Made by a program: the position numbers and the translations under genes | The notes under the pieces: model-generated | What the model was told of the DNA's origin: nothing | Databases searched by the model: none | Seen by the model: only the letters and a program-made list of their open reading frames with translations | Shown here: one piece after another, positions 37,345 to 50,639 of the stretch | How the letters are laid out: each line of letters starts with the position of its first letter | How positions within the stretch are numbered: the stretch's first letter is position 1 | Assembly: GCA_019914995.1 (NCBI GenBank) | Contig: CM034139.1 | Location: 6,488,461 to 6,552,460, forward strand | DNA: 64,000 bases | Reading direction: 5' to 3' | DNA from: Acanthochlamys bracteata | Lineage: Eukaryota > Streptophyta > Magnoliopsida > Pandanales > Velloziaceae

Positions 37345-37927
37345 TGTTGAAAATAACGAGTGTGTTCGGTTTGTCGATAGACGCAGCGGAAATATAAAAT
37401 ACACTCAAATATCTTGCGTAAGCAATACGAGAATTGAGACAAGAGTAAGACAATTACAAGACAAGAGATTTACGTAAAAAAAAATAAGAAAAACTCTACG
37501 AGAAGACAAACTAATCTTCAAAGAAATCACTAAATCAAAATAATTACAAACTCTTGTGTTACACTTTAAGTGGGAATTCTCACTAGAATACTTTGTTTAT
37601 ATCTCTCACACTTGACGTGAGAATGATCTTTTTTTATTTTCTCATCTTGTTCTATCTTCCAAGCAAATGCCTTCATTCATATATATAATGCTTCAAGGAG
37701 ACTCTAGAACTTTCAAATAGTTGTCCTTTCATCTTCCTATTAATTGTTCAAATCTTTTGGTCTTCCATCTTCTAAAAGATGCTTCAAAGTCATTGACCGT
37801 TGGCTTTCCAACTTCTTGGGTGATGATTCATTTTCCTTGATCTTTGGCATTCCAATATGAATGCAAATTTAACTTATTGTATTCTAACGAATCACTAATT
37901 TACATAATGGCTTTACAATTTCTAACA
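37345..37927. mobile_element. Probable solo LTR of a Copia-like retrotransposon
   Basis: The 583-bp unit begins TGTTGAAAATAACG and ends ATTTCTAACA, giving the TGTT..AACA ends of LTRs. The inner text (gacgcagcggaaatataaaat, caagagatttacgt) resembles LTRs common in eudicot genomes, from memory. The flanks are AAAAT on the left and AAAAA on the right, a near match for a 5-bp duplication. No polyprotein or second LTR is seen, so it would be a solo LTR. Confidence 0.5.
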
Positions 37928-38135
37928 AAAAAATAACAAACAATGAAGTTACGCAAGCATCAGTTATATTAAAAGTATTAAAAGAAGAAACTGAAGATAT
38001 ATCCAAGAGAAGATATTAATCATTAAATTTAGTCCACGATTAGAAATAGCTGAAAGAATATTTTTTTATTTGTTTTTAAACAAACTTATTTTCTTTTACA
38101 AATTTGAAAGAATAATATATATATATATATATATA

Positions 38136-38483
38136 GGCACTCTCTTCCTACTTTATAATCAAAATCAACTTCAAATTCAATCTCTACCGTTAGATATGAA
38201 AAATTATGAGTTAGAAATTTACTCATAAAATTTCAATTCAATCGGATCATAAATTCACCTCCATCCGTCACTTGATTAAAATGATAGAAATGTTACAATA
38301 TATATTTTTTGAAATTTTCTTATTTTCTATCATTTTAATCAAGTGACCGGATGGAGGTGAATTTGTGATCCGATTGAGTTGAAATTTTATGAATAAATTT
38401 CTAACTCATAATTCCTCATATCAATGGTGAAGATTGAATTTAAAAAATCACCACCAATCATAAATCGAGCCAGATGTGCTCTT
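38136..38483. mobile_element. Long foldback element between two (TA)n tracts
   Basis: The two arms, about 38136-38290 and 38326-38483, are inverted copies. The inner 120 bp match at roughly 90%; for example acttgattaaaatgatag and its complement close the loop. The loop is about 35 bp. The element sits between (TA)n runs at 38114-38135 and 38512-38533. There is no ORF. It is a foldback MITE, similar in context to elements that insert into TA microsatellites. Confidence 0.75.
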
Positions 38484-38539
38484 AAAAAAAAAATGTTCAT
38501 ATCCTTCTCCCCATATATATATATATATATATAATTATT

Positions 38540-40320
38540 TTTAAATATGGAATTGAAAGTATTTTAAAACAAGAGATAAAAACAAAGCCATATCACAGCT
38601 TTAGTGATGACTCTGGTTATGCTTCAACATACTGACTAGTGGAATCATGAAACAGGCAAGAAAAACAAAGGATTTTATAGCACCCCTCGCTATCACCCCC
38701 ACTTTCTATTGCTGAACTTTGCAATTTCCATCAGTGAAATATTGGTCTTCTAACTAATGGAATTCTTACGGACCATGCTAGTCCACGTCAACGATTGTAG
38801 CCAAATTTCATTAACAAAAGGATTATATACACACATATGCTATAATTCTGTAAGTAACCCAAATTCAGAACATAACCTTAACTGTTCTGGTCTCTCAAAC
38901 AAAAATATAAGATAATAAAAATAATTGTATACAAATTCCGAATCCCCCCTTCTTGTAGTGTATCTGAAAAAGAGAAACAACTTGGAAGATAAAATCAACC
39001 CTATTACTTGTCATAGAGAAGAACACAGAAGTTGTTGTGCTTAAGTTGTGCATTCTTCTGGATAAACAATGAAATTTTAATACATCTCTCATAACAGTGC
39101 TGGTATGTTAAAGTAAAACTTAGAAAAATCAAATATCTCCGGTATAAACCTCATTTTCAATAAGCTAATATACACCTGTACATAACAACAACTTCGAGGT
39201 CGGATATTGGACCTTGACTAATCAATCAGGACTAACAGCACTATAATGTGTCAGCTAAGATCACCATGTAACATGAATGTAGCAGTAGTTGAATCAAGTT
39301 ATAGTTAAATAGAAATAATAAGTTACATTTGAAGGATGTTTTAAAGGCTAATTCACGTTGATGATCAGATAAATAGTAATACAATGTTGTTGAAGAGACT
39401 ACAAACAGTTTTCCCTTGAATGTTACTCTAAAGAAGGGATGGTGGCACTATTTAGTTTGCTCTGAAAGGTCGACATTGAAAAGAATAGCCATGAGGCTCT
39501 TATGACCTTAAGTATAAAAGAATTTGAATATGAATTTTTGTCATAATTTACAACTAAAGCTAACCTTGTATAGACTACAAGAGAAGCCAACCAAAATTCA
39601 AGAGAACAGCAACAGCTGATGGAAAATTACAAAGAAACTTATCTTGGTGATCTAGTATAAAGGCATCTTCCACAAGTCATGAATCTTCTTAGTGCACGAG
39701 ATCTGTGGGTCCTCAGCCTCAGATGTGGTGACTGCAGAGTTACAAGTATTAATGAAATGGAAGAAAGTGGTGCGAAAGACAAAATTGTCTCGAACGTCAA
39801 GCTCATGCTAACATGCTGTTCTAATCACTTTGAACCTTAGAGCTCTAGGCCAAAATTGTTTTATTGCATACATATTCTGTCAGATTGTACCAACAAGACT
39901 GGATGCTTCAGGTATTGAATGCTTTTGACAATATATAGCTGGTGTGCATGGTGTTGATCATATTTGTAGTTGTTCTACCACCTTATAATTCTCAAGTTAG
40001 GAGAAGCATCTGATGATTACGTTGACATTCTATGTTATCAATATCCCAAGTAAGTATAAATTTCTCATTGATGATTTTGTAGCAGTAATATGCATGTCTT
40101 CGGCTTTTGTAGGGGAAAAAATCTCATTGGTGGTGAATCCTTGCATTATGATGTACAGCAAGGCTAACTTAGCTACTCGCATTTTCAGCATAACATAATC
40201 ATACTGCAATGCAGTTATGTAGAGTCCTCAACTCAGAACAGAATCACATACACTTAAAATAGAGTATGCAGTTTCCTGGAGATGTATGCAGTGAACAAGA
40301 TTGCTTCCTAAATATGATAA
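38540..40320. other. Downstream region of the STICHEL-like gene, no gene recognised
   Basis: Short ORFs only. The part nearest 40320 may be 3'-UTR of the STICHEL-like gene. Confidence 0.4.
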
Positions 40321-40329
40321 ACCAGGTTA

Positions 40330-43300
40330 CTATGGTACCTTTTGTCCAGTTTCTCTAGAAGACCTCCAGCAGAGTAAGCTTCTTGATCTAGGTTCCAGCC
40401 TCCTGTAAAAGTTGCAAATATAATACTAAAACAAAACTGATACAGATATCATAAGTTCAGAATGGTGATGTTACTGCCAATGCAAGAATGGGAGGGTTAC
40501 ACTTACAAGTTTTCCTGCTCGATCTTTTCAGCAATCGAGGTTGCCTTGCGTTTAGACCAACTACTTTGTCTATAGTTTTCTGCCTTCTGAATAACATGTG
40601 CAAGAGATACTTTGCCTTTAACCAGGCTTCTGCTCCTAGAAGGTTCTCCACTTTCCTTTATTGGAATCTGCAAAGATGAACCATCTGTCCTGTTATTGTT
40701 CAGTTGGTTTCTGTAACTTTCTGCAACATTAGCTTGTCGTTCAGCAAGCTCATGCACTTCAGGAGAATCTATCACTTCAACTATTTCATCTTTTGACATA
40801 TTTAAGGGATCAGAATACACTTGTTTCGCATGAGATGAGCCAATTCCATCAATAGCATTTTCTTTCGGAGGACCATGACTTGAATATTGTAAATTTGACA
40901 GAGCTTGACCGTTTGGTCCTTTCTCTGTTGTCGAAGTACAACTCATATGAAGTACAACTGGAGAATCGAGAACAGATTCAAAAGCTTGCAAAATCTGTCC
41001 CCTGTACTTCTCAGCTCTCTTTTTATTTGCATAAGAGCTGAACCTCAACTGCACAACCAAAGCTGAAAATACAAGATACAGGAAAGCTTTAGCCATAACT
41101 TCAAAGGCGACAAAGAAAGATAGAAACTAACAGTAGTCAGTTTCAGGCAACCAAAGACATTGTTAAGTCACCTCTAGCAGATTAAATGCCAAGCCAGCGG
41201 AGATTTCCTCCAGTATGGAATAATGCAGATATTATTGTAAGTAATAAGGCCTAGATGACATCTCTTACCAGAACCTACAACGACTGTAAGAAGCCGTCCT
41301 TCTTGCCACAGAAAATCTTTAAGCGCATCAAATTGAAGATTCTCCAGGACTGCTTGCCATATCTTTTCATTTTTTTCATAGCAATTGCCAATACCTCTTG
41401 CTTTGACAACTTCAGGAGATATCTGAAGTTTATTGGTCATCTTATTCTTGCCATGCTTTGCACACTTACCACCTCCACCCCTCCGACTTTCTAAGCCAGT
41501 TCTCAGTAAACCTCTTTCACCAATACGTATATCGTGCATCACGTTAGTGGAGTTCCTCAGAATGTCTCTATCATTTACATCATTAACAACGACTGTGCTA
41601 TTTTTATTGCTGGTCTCCTCAGGGGATATCATGCGCACATATTGTTGATCTGGAGCAAGTTGCAGCAAAGCAGCAGTTAGCCAAGTTGTTCTGTCATTTG
41701 ATGTCCTCAACTGTTTTTCAGCTTCAGAAAGAGTTTTCAAAGCCTGACATAATTTTTCCATATCTTCCTTGGATACTGAAATTATAATATGAGGAAGAAT
41801 TACTTAACTGGTATTTAGTAACAGAAAACGAAGTCATAGGTCATGCAAAAGTTTAAGCAATCAAACATAATCTGTGATTCTGAGACCAGACCATCTACAT
41901 AACTTGATTTTTCACTCAATTGCAAAAAAGTAACAGAGAATAGTTTTTAATCAACTCACATATAGTCCGACAGAAAAACTTCCGGCGCACATTTTCTCCT
42001 CTCAAAATGTAGCTACCAGCAAGGATATCAGTAATTATAGCAGCAAGCTGTGACATTAGACCTAGTGGTCCGACCCCAGTTTCCATAATCTTTCGTAACA
42101 TCTTTACAGTGTTGACAGTATCAGCAGATAATGCCAGGTCAAGCAAATCGACCAGTTTCTCATCAGATACTAGGCCAACCTGAAAAACAAGATTTTATTT
42201 ATCAAATCTACCTCAAGAAACCGTCTATGTTGGATTCCATCTTCCTTCTTTCCACTGAGCATCCACTTGCTAATTTAAGATATATAAGCTTTTCTATAAA
42301 ACAATATGAACATTATAAGTATTTTATCTCTTGATTTTGTTAAATGTAACCTCGATTAGACTTCAAGAAACAAGCCTACTGTATGCACTTGTTCAATCAA
42401 GAGATGTATGGCTATATCGTATTTTATGACTTAAACCTCAGGCTTAACCAGACCAATTAAATTATGTTGGATTAGAAGTATGCATACAGAAACCAGGATA
42501 GCAGCACATTCATCTGCTACACAGAAGACCATGTTTAAAAGATATATACAAGGAAAGAATATTGCTGTCTAATGTGGATATTATTTGTGTTAACACAACT
42601 TTCATTTAATAAACTACCTGTGGAGAAAATTAGTATTGACCATAGATCAAAATATAAAGATACTACATATTGGAAAATTAGGGGCCAAATTAAACAAAAT
42701 ACGACAAATACTTCTACCAAACAGGAAGAGTAGGAATAATCCAACAAAATTAGCATATCTGGAGCATAAATAAAACACAGTCGGTAAGGAAGGGAATAAG
42801 CCTTACCACTTCCTGAACAACATGAAGTGGTATTCTGTGCCCAAGCAAACTAAGCTGATCAAGAGTCATCAAGGCATCTCTCAAGGATCCATCTGATCTT
42901 GCTGCTATGAGTTTCAAGGCGTCCTTATCAACTTCCAGGCCCTCACTTGTTGCTATCCATTGTAAAGTAAAGATGACATCAGAATCCTTCAGTTTGGGGA
43001 AAAAGAACTTTTGGCATCTGGATATAATTACATGGGGGAAATGGTCAAGGGTTGAGCTTATGAGAACAAACACCACATGCCTAGGTGCTTGGTCTATGAC
43101 CTTTGATACAAAGCTCCAAGAGTCATGTGATAAGGAATCACAGTCTTCAACAATGAACACCTTATACTGAGATTTCAAGGGTGACGAGACTACATTGTCT
43201 AGAACATCCATGATGCTCTCAAAATCAAACCTACCAACTTGCCCAATCTCTACCACATTTCGACTTTTACCAAGGTTGTATGAGATGCAGGAAGGACAAC

Positions 43301-44786
43301 TATCACAAGGTTTTTGGTAGTCCATCGATTGGCAGTTCAAAGCTTTTGCAAATACACGAGCACAGGAGGTCTTGCCTGTTCCATTATGTCCATAAAACAC
43401 ATACACCAGACCAACTTTTCGTTTCAAAACAGCATTTGAAAGAGCCTGCACAACCAAGTTCTGTCCAACAAGATCTTTGAAGGTCTTTGGTGTGTACTTT
43501 TGTGTCAAACTTCGATGCCTATTATGATAGCGCCGTCTCTTTCTGTGATGATGGCTTAATATTCCCTGAGACTCTAGCTCTGGATCCTGCTCATTTCTTA
43601 AGGCACTGTTGGCAAAAATATCTAGCTCCCCCGAATAATCCCGTCCCAAGAACTGATCCCCGGTGCTTTCCTGTGATCCAGATGCTTCAGGAAGTAAAGG
43701 TAGTGATTTGGAATCAGAGTTGAATGAACTTAATCGATCTGATTCCACTGGTTTTCTTGAATCGTCTTCACTGCTTTGATAAGCAGGCACCTTCTCATCA
43801 GATCTCTTCATTCTTGAATCAGACAGACCGCAAGACAAACTCTTCCCAGCCTTGTCAAGAAATGTCTTTCCTCTATGATGAATCCTCGACCAGTTCCAAG
43901 GAATGCCACATCCATTTCCTGTTTCCTGTGATTCCTCAAGTTTACCATCCCTGTTCTGGCCCATGCAAGGCTCTTTCTTGGAAGCTTTAGCAGCTTTCCG
44001 AGCAACACTCAAACCTCGACGGCCCCTTCCACCGCTAAACCTATTTTTCTTCATCCTCGGTGGTCTACCTTGATTCCCTTGACTGCTTGCTTCAGGCTCC
44101 TCATAGATTCTCTCAACTACACTAGGCTTTCTGTACATATAAACATGAGAATCCCTCCTGCTCTCTTTATCTATATGACTAGGAGATTCTTCCGATCTCT
44201 CTGAAAGCGTCTTTGGTTGAAAATCAATGCCATTTATGCTGTTTTGGAATGTCTTTTTCTTAATTGGAACTGTCTGATACTGTGAAATTATGGTTGCAGG
44301 ATTCTTACTGCTACTAGGATCCTCTCCTCTGAACCCTCTAGTATTCGAAGATGCGCTCTTCATGATTTCACTAGCCACTTCAGCTGCAGTAATCCTAGAT
44401 ACTGCGATACTTGGAGCATGAGACGAGCTCGTATACTCACTCTCAGTTTCCCTCCTAGGGTCATTGTTGATTGATTTTCTTCCATTGGCAAATGTACTGC
44501 CAGCCATTTTGTACTTAGACGACATGTTGATGACAGAAGGAGAGATCCAAGATTGGGGACTAGTTGAAGGGTCCCTTAGGGACCGAGACCTCTGCAGGGC
44601 AATGAGATCCCTTATCAGGGACCTATCTCCAGTGATAGGGCTGTGATGATGCATGTGGTTTCTCAAATGGATACAGTTGGTCAGGTGAACATGTGTGCGG
44701 AGGTGTTCACTGAAGGCACTGCGATCATCTCTTAGATGAAAGCTGATTGCAATTCCATTTTCTCTAGGAAACCTTTTCCTAGTCAT
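40330..44786 (-). CDS. STICHEL-like AAA protein (DNA polymerase III gamma/tau-like), 5 exons
   Basis: Plant STICHEL family proteins resemble the bacterial clamp-loader gamma/tau subunit; STI itself controls trichome branching. Exons 44786-42807, 42179-41960, 41775-41269, 41062-40507 and 40402-40330 join in phase to give 1111 residues. It has an N-terminal EHLRTHVHLTNCIHLRNHMH motif as in STICHEL-like 3/4, an RSRSLRDP motif, Walker A GHNGTGKT (466-473), a Cys cluster (CDSCPSC), Walker B IVEDCDSL, and SRCQKFFF. Then come GLVSDEKLVDLLDLALS and a C-terminal ENLRLEPRSRSLLCW. An apparent stop right after ENL at 40503 is part of an intron donor (GTAAGT); splicing to 40402 restores the family ending. 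The start MTRKRFP was chosen over a non-conserved upstream start at 44831. Confidence 0.92.
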
Positions 44787-44789
44787 TAT

Positions 44790-45700
44790 AGTGCTTTGAA
44801 GGATAAACAGCAAAGCATTATCATCACACAAAGGTATTCATTGAGGAATTCCATCAAACAGATTGCCATCACTAGCCATGATAACCGTAACGGCAAACAG
44901 CTTAACTATGATCGCTTTTTGACATCCTCAATCAACTGTCCTTTAATTCCCAAAAAGAATCTACAAAGATTCGCAGAACACTCCACGATGATCCTTTAAT
45001 TTGAGAGCTAGAGCAAAAGGCAACAAGGCAAATCACTCATTCACTTCCTTGTACTCAACCAAACAATGTGCTTGATGATTTATATCCCAAAAACTGTTCT
45101 CCAAACCTCCAAGTCAACAGAAAACCGCAGTTTCTTCTATTTCGCATACAACCAAGAATCAGAACAAAACTGTTCGGCAAAAAAAACTACAACCAAGAAA
45201 CATATATCTCAGAAGAAGCAAATAAAGTTTTTCCTTTGCTATCACACTAGCCGCTGTCGCTAAGTAAACCATTATACTGCTATGAATTCAAGACTGCCTA
45301 GTTACTACTAGCCGTTGATCTCCACCCAGTATTGGTAGGCCGAGTTTGATCTTTGAAGAGAAGAATAAACACAAGATTTGTCTGACCTCTCTTTGTGCCG
45401 TATAGATGCCGGCGGCTTTGATCACATGAAGCTGGTGAAGGGAAGAAAACCAAAGAAAAGTAGAAGACGGCGATGCAAAGAAGGGAAACGTTTCTTTCTA
45501 ATTTGAGCACAAGAAAGAAAGTAAGAAAGAAAGCTGCTGATGCAGAGATGCTGATAGTAGAAGATAGAACTAATGCACAGAGAGAGAAGAGAGAAAGAGA
45601 GAGAGTGCCCGGTCGAACCAAACCAGGTGTATACAGCGATGTAGAGGACCACGTTAACATACCTCTAGCATCGAATTTACCGTAGTGTTGTTTTGTAACT
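44790..45700. other. Likely leader and promoter of the STICHEL-like gene
   Basis: It contains a T/C-rich (minus strand) stretch at 45440-45610 with CT repeats, typical of a plant 5'-UTR or core promoter. The ORFs here are low-complexity. Confidence 0.35.
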
Positions 45701-47700
45701 TTTGTTTCTGTGAATGAATTACTGCAGTAATTCTTTTATTCTTTAGGCAAGACCTTAATTCACCGACCGAAACAAGAAAGGACGAGTAACGGTTGTATTG
45801 ATTGCCTCGGGGGATCTTGGACCGAATGGCTGTGATTGATAGAGAGGTAACGTGGTTGGAATAATACTTCGGTTGAAGAAGTTCCGGGTTTTCTATTTGG
45901 TGATGGTTTTAAATGGGTTAGGTCGGGTTATGAATAGGTCAGAATTTGGGATTTGCCTTGCACATTTGCGTTACTCCCAGATCCTTTTGCCAAAAGAGAT
46001 AAGTAGCCAAGTATCCTTTCTCCATACTTGACTAGACCTATTCCACAAAATGCAATGCTTTTTAAAGTCTCAACAGAGAGAAGTCCGGATGCCACATCAG
46101 CATCAGCAAGTGGATGGATGGAAACTGGAATACGAACCGAATCACGGGCCAGCCTAGTAAGAGCAGGACAAATCACAAACTCTCACGCTTCAACCATACA
46201 AGCTATTTGAACCAGCTTCGCATAGAAGAGTACTAAATAAACACTGCCAGTTATGACCCTCGAGAAGAAGTCAAAAAAAGAAAAGAAAAGAAGCACAGTC
46301 CCGAGGTCCTACTGCTTTAGTTAGAGCACGCCTTTAACTTTTATCTTAATAATAAGAAACGATTTCCCAGTAATTCTTCTGTTATCAATACTTCAACACC
46401 CATTATCCCCTATATGTATAATTTACAGATCTAATCTATGCCTCTAATAAACAGACAAAACACCAGCTATTAGTGCCAAATGAATCATGGTGCGTGCATG
46501 TGACGTAATTTGGCTAGCACAAAGAGGTGTGCGTACGTGACCACTGTATCTGTACCTGGCTTGGGTTTGATGTTATGCTACAGCTATGTGTGGTGAAGTG
46601 ACCACTCTGATGACTGATGAGTGCGTCTAGTTTTCCGAAAACACTACCAAGAGCTAGACTACAGCTAAATATTTTAGCGGTCCAACGAGGAGCCAGTGGA
46701 TAGAGTAGTAGCAATTTTCCACCTCTTCAGTTTTTTTATTACGGCTTCTCATCTTCTGGAATTCGAAACTTCCATCCGCTTTTCCATCGGAGTCCAACTC
46801 CGTGTCCAAACAAAACGTTATCGATACATGACTGCTGCATAATAACCTCTGCATACCAAGCAAGAAATTTTTGCTGCATAACACCATGTACAATAGAAAA
46901 GAAAACGTAGGGCCTAACTACACCGAACAATTAAATTAAAAGAAAAACTAACTAACGCAGTTACCCCTTCATCATTTAAGCTATAAGCACATCAGAAATT
47001 ACAGCCTACAGAGCCAACTGGCAATCCGGTCCTTATTTTCAGCAAAGTAGTTCTTCATAGTTCATACCTTATTCAATTAAGAGATCACAAGTCCAAACGA
47101 CCAGTACATAATTGCATCAGCAAGAACAGTATCAAGATTCCAAGGGTGAAAACAAGAGAGGAAAAATAAAAAAGGATTCTACTTTCGAAGTGCTTGGTCC
47201 TAAGATAGAATTCTTAAAAAGAAAAAATGCTTTTGGAAAATTAATTTTTTTTCTTCTGTTTTGCCTATGAGAAAATTGATAGAATTAAAATATTTTATTA
47301 CATATTGGCTTTACTTTTCCTTCGCGAAGACAAGAAAAAATAAATTTTCCTTGAAAAAGAAACGGTGGGCGATAACTAATGATGTTGGTGACGATCCCTT
47401 TTTTTATCTTCTTTTTCCAACTAGATCAAACACTACAAACATTCCAAGATACCTAGAAAGTTTCCCAAAATAGTTCTTCAGTGTTCTTCTATATTGGAAG
47501 AAGAAAGCACTGAACAAAGAAAACTCAATTAGCTCACAAAGTTTCTTTTGGTTAAAAAATGGTTGAATGCCTCTTGGAGGCTAAAATTACCTTCAGTCAG
47601 CTCCACTAGCTTCTTTGAGGATCATTCAAGGCTAATAAGTGAAAAACTGAGTTTGTATAGTCATTTACAGCATTTACATCAAGAATTCAAAGTCCAATAC
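45700..47700. other. Intergenic region, no gene recognised
   Basis: Minus-strand ORFs at 45928-46176 and 46654-46893 are open but resemble nothing I know. No splice-joined model was found. Confidence 0.4.
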
Positions 47701-47710
47701 CTCCAGTTCA

Positions 47711-50151
47711 TCAATTATCACGAATAAGGTTAGTCGGTTCACTCAACACGTACTTTGGCAACTCATATTTAGCACCTGTAGAATGAGATTATGAGAATCT
47801 ACTTTACTTTATAAGAAGCTGCAGTAGTTACCGAATAGACATTGGAAAGGAAAAGGAGGGCGTGCCATTACCTCTTTCGTCATAGCAGACTGTCATATCA
47901 GCACTAGAAACAATAATGCCTGCACTATTCACTATTGCTTGCGCAAGAGTTAAATCAGCTTCAGCTGCAGCTTGAAGTGCATCCCAGATTTCTGGAGAAA
48001 AAACACTTGCATTAATTTCTTAAAGGTCCTAAACGCAAACTTCATCTGCAGGACAGAAACATCTGAAAAAGACAGCAGAGCAGAAAAACAATCACATTGA
48101 AAATAGTCAATTTATTGCCTGCTTTATAAATCAGAGGAAATAGAACCAAACAAGACAAAGAGTAACCTTTGGTTGCTTTAATTAAACCAGCAGAACCATC
48201 ATGTTTCACTATAAGAGAAGCACACAAAACAAAACTGAAGAATGATATGATAAACAATTCTGGTATTATATTTCACTATCCATGTAATTGTGAAGGCAGG
48301 AACTAGCTACCAGCGTAACAGAATACAGTAGTCCAGTAATAATCATTCTTCACCCTTGAGGGATGCTTGGACTAAGATACTCAAAATGCAATTTACCCCT
48401 AAGTCAAAATGCAGCCTAGAGAATTAAATAAGCTTTTAAACAAAGCTCTAATAGGTGAAAAATCTCTTTCTAATGTTGTCATGCAACTACTAACATGTCA
48501 AAAAGCTTGCCACTTAATTAGAGACATGTTGTAGATGTTTCAACAACAGACATCTTGTTTGCCACCAAAATCTTATTTAGTTAGAGAAATCACGTACACT
48601 TGTTGATTAATTATTTTTCCACACATGATAGATATTAACCTATTATGATATGTACTTAAATGTTTACAACTATTCCTGAGAGGAAAAACAACTACTCTGT
48701 AGTTATCAGAGTTTCCTTACCTTTCCTACCACCATAATGAGGTGCTGTATCCCAAAACTCCTCGCGCATCCGTTCGAGTTGTTCCCTTGTTATTGCTTCA
48801 GTATGCTTCCACGGCCTAGGTCTCCTGAGTTTCTTTGTGCTTTCTGGATAAAAAGCGGGAAAACATAAGAAATATGATGATACAAAAATAAGGGTGCATC
48901 ATAAGGTTTAAGAAGATGATGACATCACAAACTAAAAATGAGAGGAACAGTTTTAAGTTAAATTGTGCTGCTATCGTGCAGGGGAATATACGAGATTTGA
49001 GTTAACATTCCGGAGAAATGGAGTCAAGATCCAAGACCTCTAGAAAATATAGAAAGTAGTAATAAAGTTAACAGGAAACATTTGGAGATACAGACAATAA
49101 AATGCAAGTTTTCTAAAAGGGTTTTGTTCGCACTAATGCAATCCTTCACCGCCATATTTCAGCTATCTTAATAATGCTTCTTTTTCAGAGTGTGTGTATG
49201 CGTGTGGGGCATGCATGCATATACTGCATGCAAAAGGTATAGTGGAAAACGTGCTGAACAGCATGTCACCAAGTTCTGTGGTGTGTAACTCAAAAGCATA
49301 GCCTGGCGTAGAAGAGCAGCACTAATGTCTAACTAGACTACGGCCTCTAACATAATAACAACAAGAGCAGAACTGAGTGTGATCAAATCAAAATCTCCAC
49401 ATACTGACTACATTCTTGGAGTTTCATGGTTCTTCAAGATGAGAAGTCATGTACATTACATCATAAGAGATGGCAAGGAAGAGGAAAACATAGTCTGATT
49501 AACTGCATGTTCAGTAAAAGTTAGACGATACCTTCACAACTATGTCATCTTATACATTTAAAAACCCAACTTAGCATAAAAGAAATCGGCTAACTGAAGC
49601 TGGTCCTTCATCATAGAAATTTATAATTAACAATTTGCATGGTCTGAAATGGCCTAACAAAGACAAAGGGATTCCTAACATAACCACATGTCAATCACCG
49701 GTGTCTTATAGATCCATCTTCACCACTGTCCACGTTAACCAGTACTTAGTTCCAACGACAGTGTCTAAAGCTTGCATGAACACAGCATTTCAGAAGAACA
49801 GAATAAACAGGACACCGTTATATATTAAACCACAAGCTAAATCCGACCAATTTGTTTTCTAGCTAAAACTTAACTAACACTCTAGAATACAGAAACTCCA
49901 TACCTAAACCAGAATTTATGAACAAACCAGTAAAAAAGCAAATGTATGACGAGATTAATCGTAACCCACGCCACAAACTCCAGAAAACAAAGACAACCCT
50001 TAAAACAATGCCCCTATCCCTTAATCCAGCAAAATCAAATATAAATCATGAAGTACTCCAGTCAAAACACAACTCAACTGAAATCCAGAACATACTAACT
50101 AAGAATCTCACCGTCTCCTCCTTTGGTCGGAGTGGATCCAGTGCAACCCAT
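47711..50151 (-). CDS. Ubiquitin domain-containing protein (UBTD/DC-UbP type), 4 exons
   Basis: Exons 50151-50112, 48843-48721, 47991-47872 and 47775-47711 join in phase to give 115 residues. The protein is essentially the DC-UbP N-terminal domain: RPRPWKHTEAITREQLERMR, then EEFWDTAPHYGGRKEIWDAL, AAAEADLTLAQAIVNSAGI, DMTVCYDERGAKYELPKYVL and SEPTNLI. It resembles Arabidopsis At1g53400 in length and sequence, from memory. The N-terminus MGCTGSTP has Gly2 and Cys3, suggesting myristoylation plus palmitoylation and membrane attachment. Human UBTD1/2 bind E2 enzymes; the plant role is unknown. The first exon is tiny (40 bp) and its intron is 1268 bp. Confidence 0.92.
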
Positions 50152-50639
50152 TCTCAGAAGCCTCCCACTCTGGTAATCGATCTCTACCAATCTAGTGAAT
50201 CAATCGATCACCCAAATCACTGCCGGGAAATCAACAGAGATCACCGGCGATCAACGGAATCCGGTCGGCAACTAAGGTCAATGAGATCTTTCTCCTCTAC
50301 TATTGTTGCTACAGCTACCGAGAGAAATGATTGGAAGAAAATTTTTAAAAACAATTGGCTAAAAGAAAAAGAAGTCAAGAACAACTGATTGTTACGGTGA
50401 TAATTGGGAAGGTTTTTATAGTGTTCTGATGCTTCCAATTTCTTGCTTTCGGATCCCAATCCTTATCCAGCTCGATGGCTCAACAACTTCTTCCCCACCC
50501 ATCGTCGTGCATGTCACGTGACATACAACTTCAGTGTTACTCGAAAGTTTTAAACAACAATCTATAAGTTCTATTATGAAAATTACGATAAAAAGAATCC
50601 ATTTTGCTAAACGGTAAAGTTGACAGTGACTACTGAACA

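Noticed and set aside
44786-44831. Upstream start for the STICHEL-like gene (MCDDN..)
   Set aside because: The extra 15 residues do not resemble the family, whose members start MTR.
45298-45660. 120-codon minus-strand ORF upstream of the STICHEL-like gene
   Set aside because: Low-complexity Leu/Ser/Phe translation of a CT-rich stretch; better explained as leader or promoter.
49918-50388. 156-codon plus-strand ORF at the UBTD-like first exon
   Set aside because: Antisense to the UBTD-like exon 1 and its promoter; Asn/Lys-rich with no domain.
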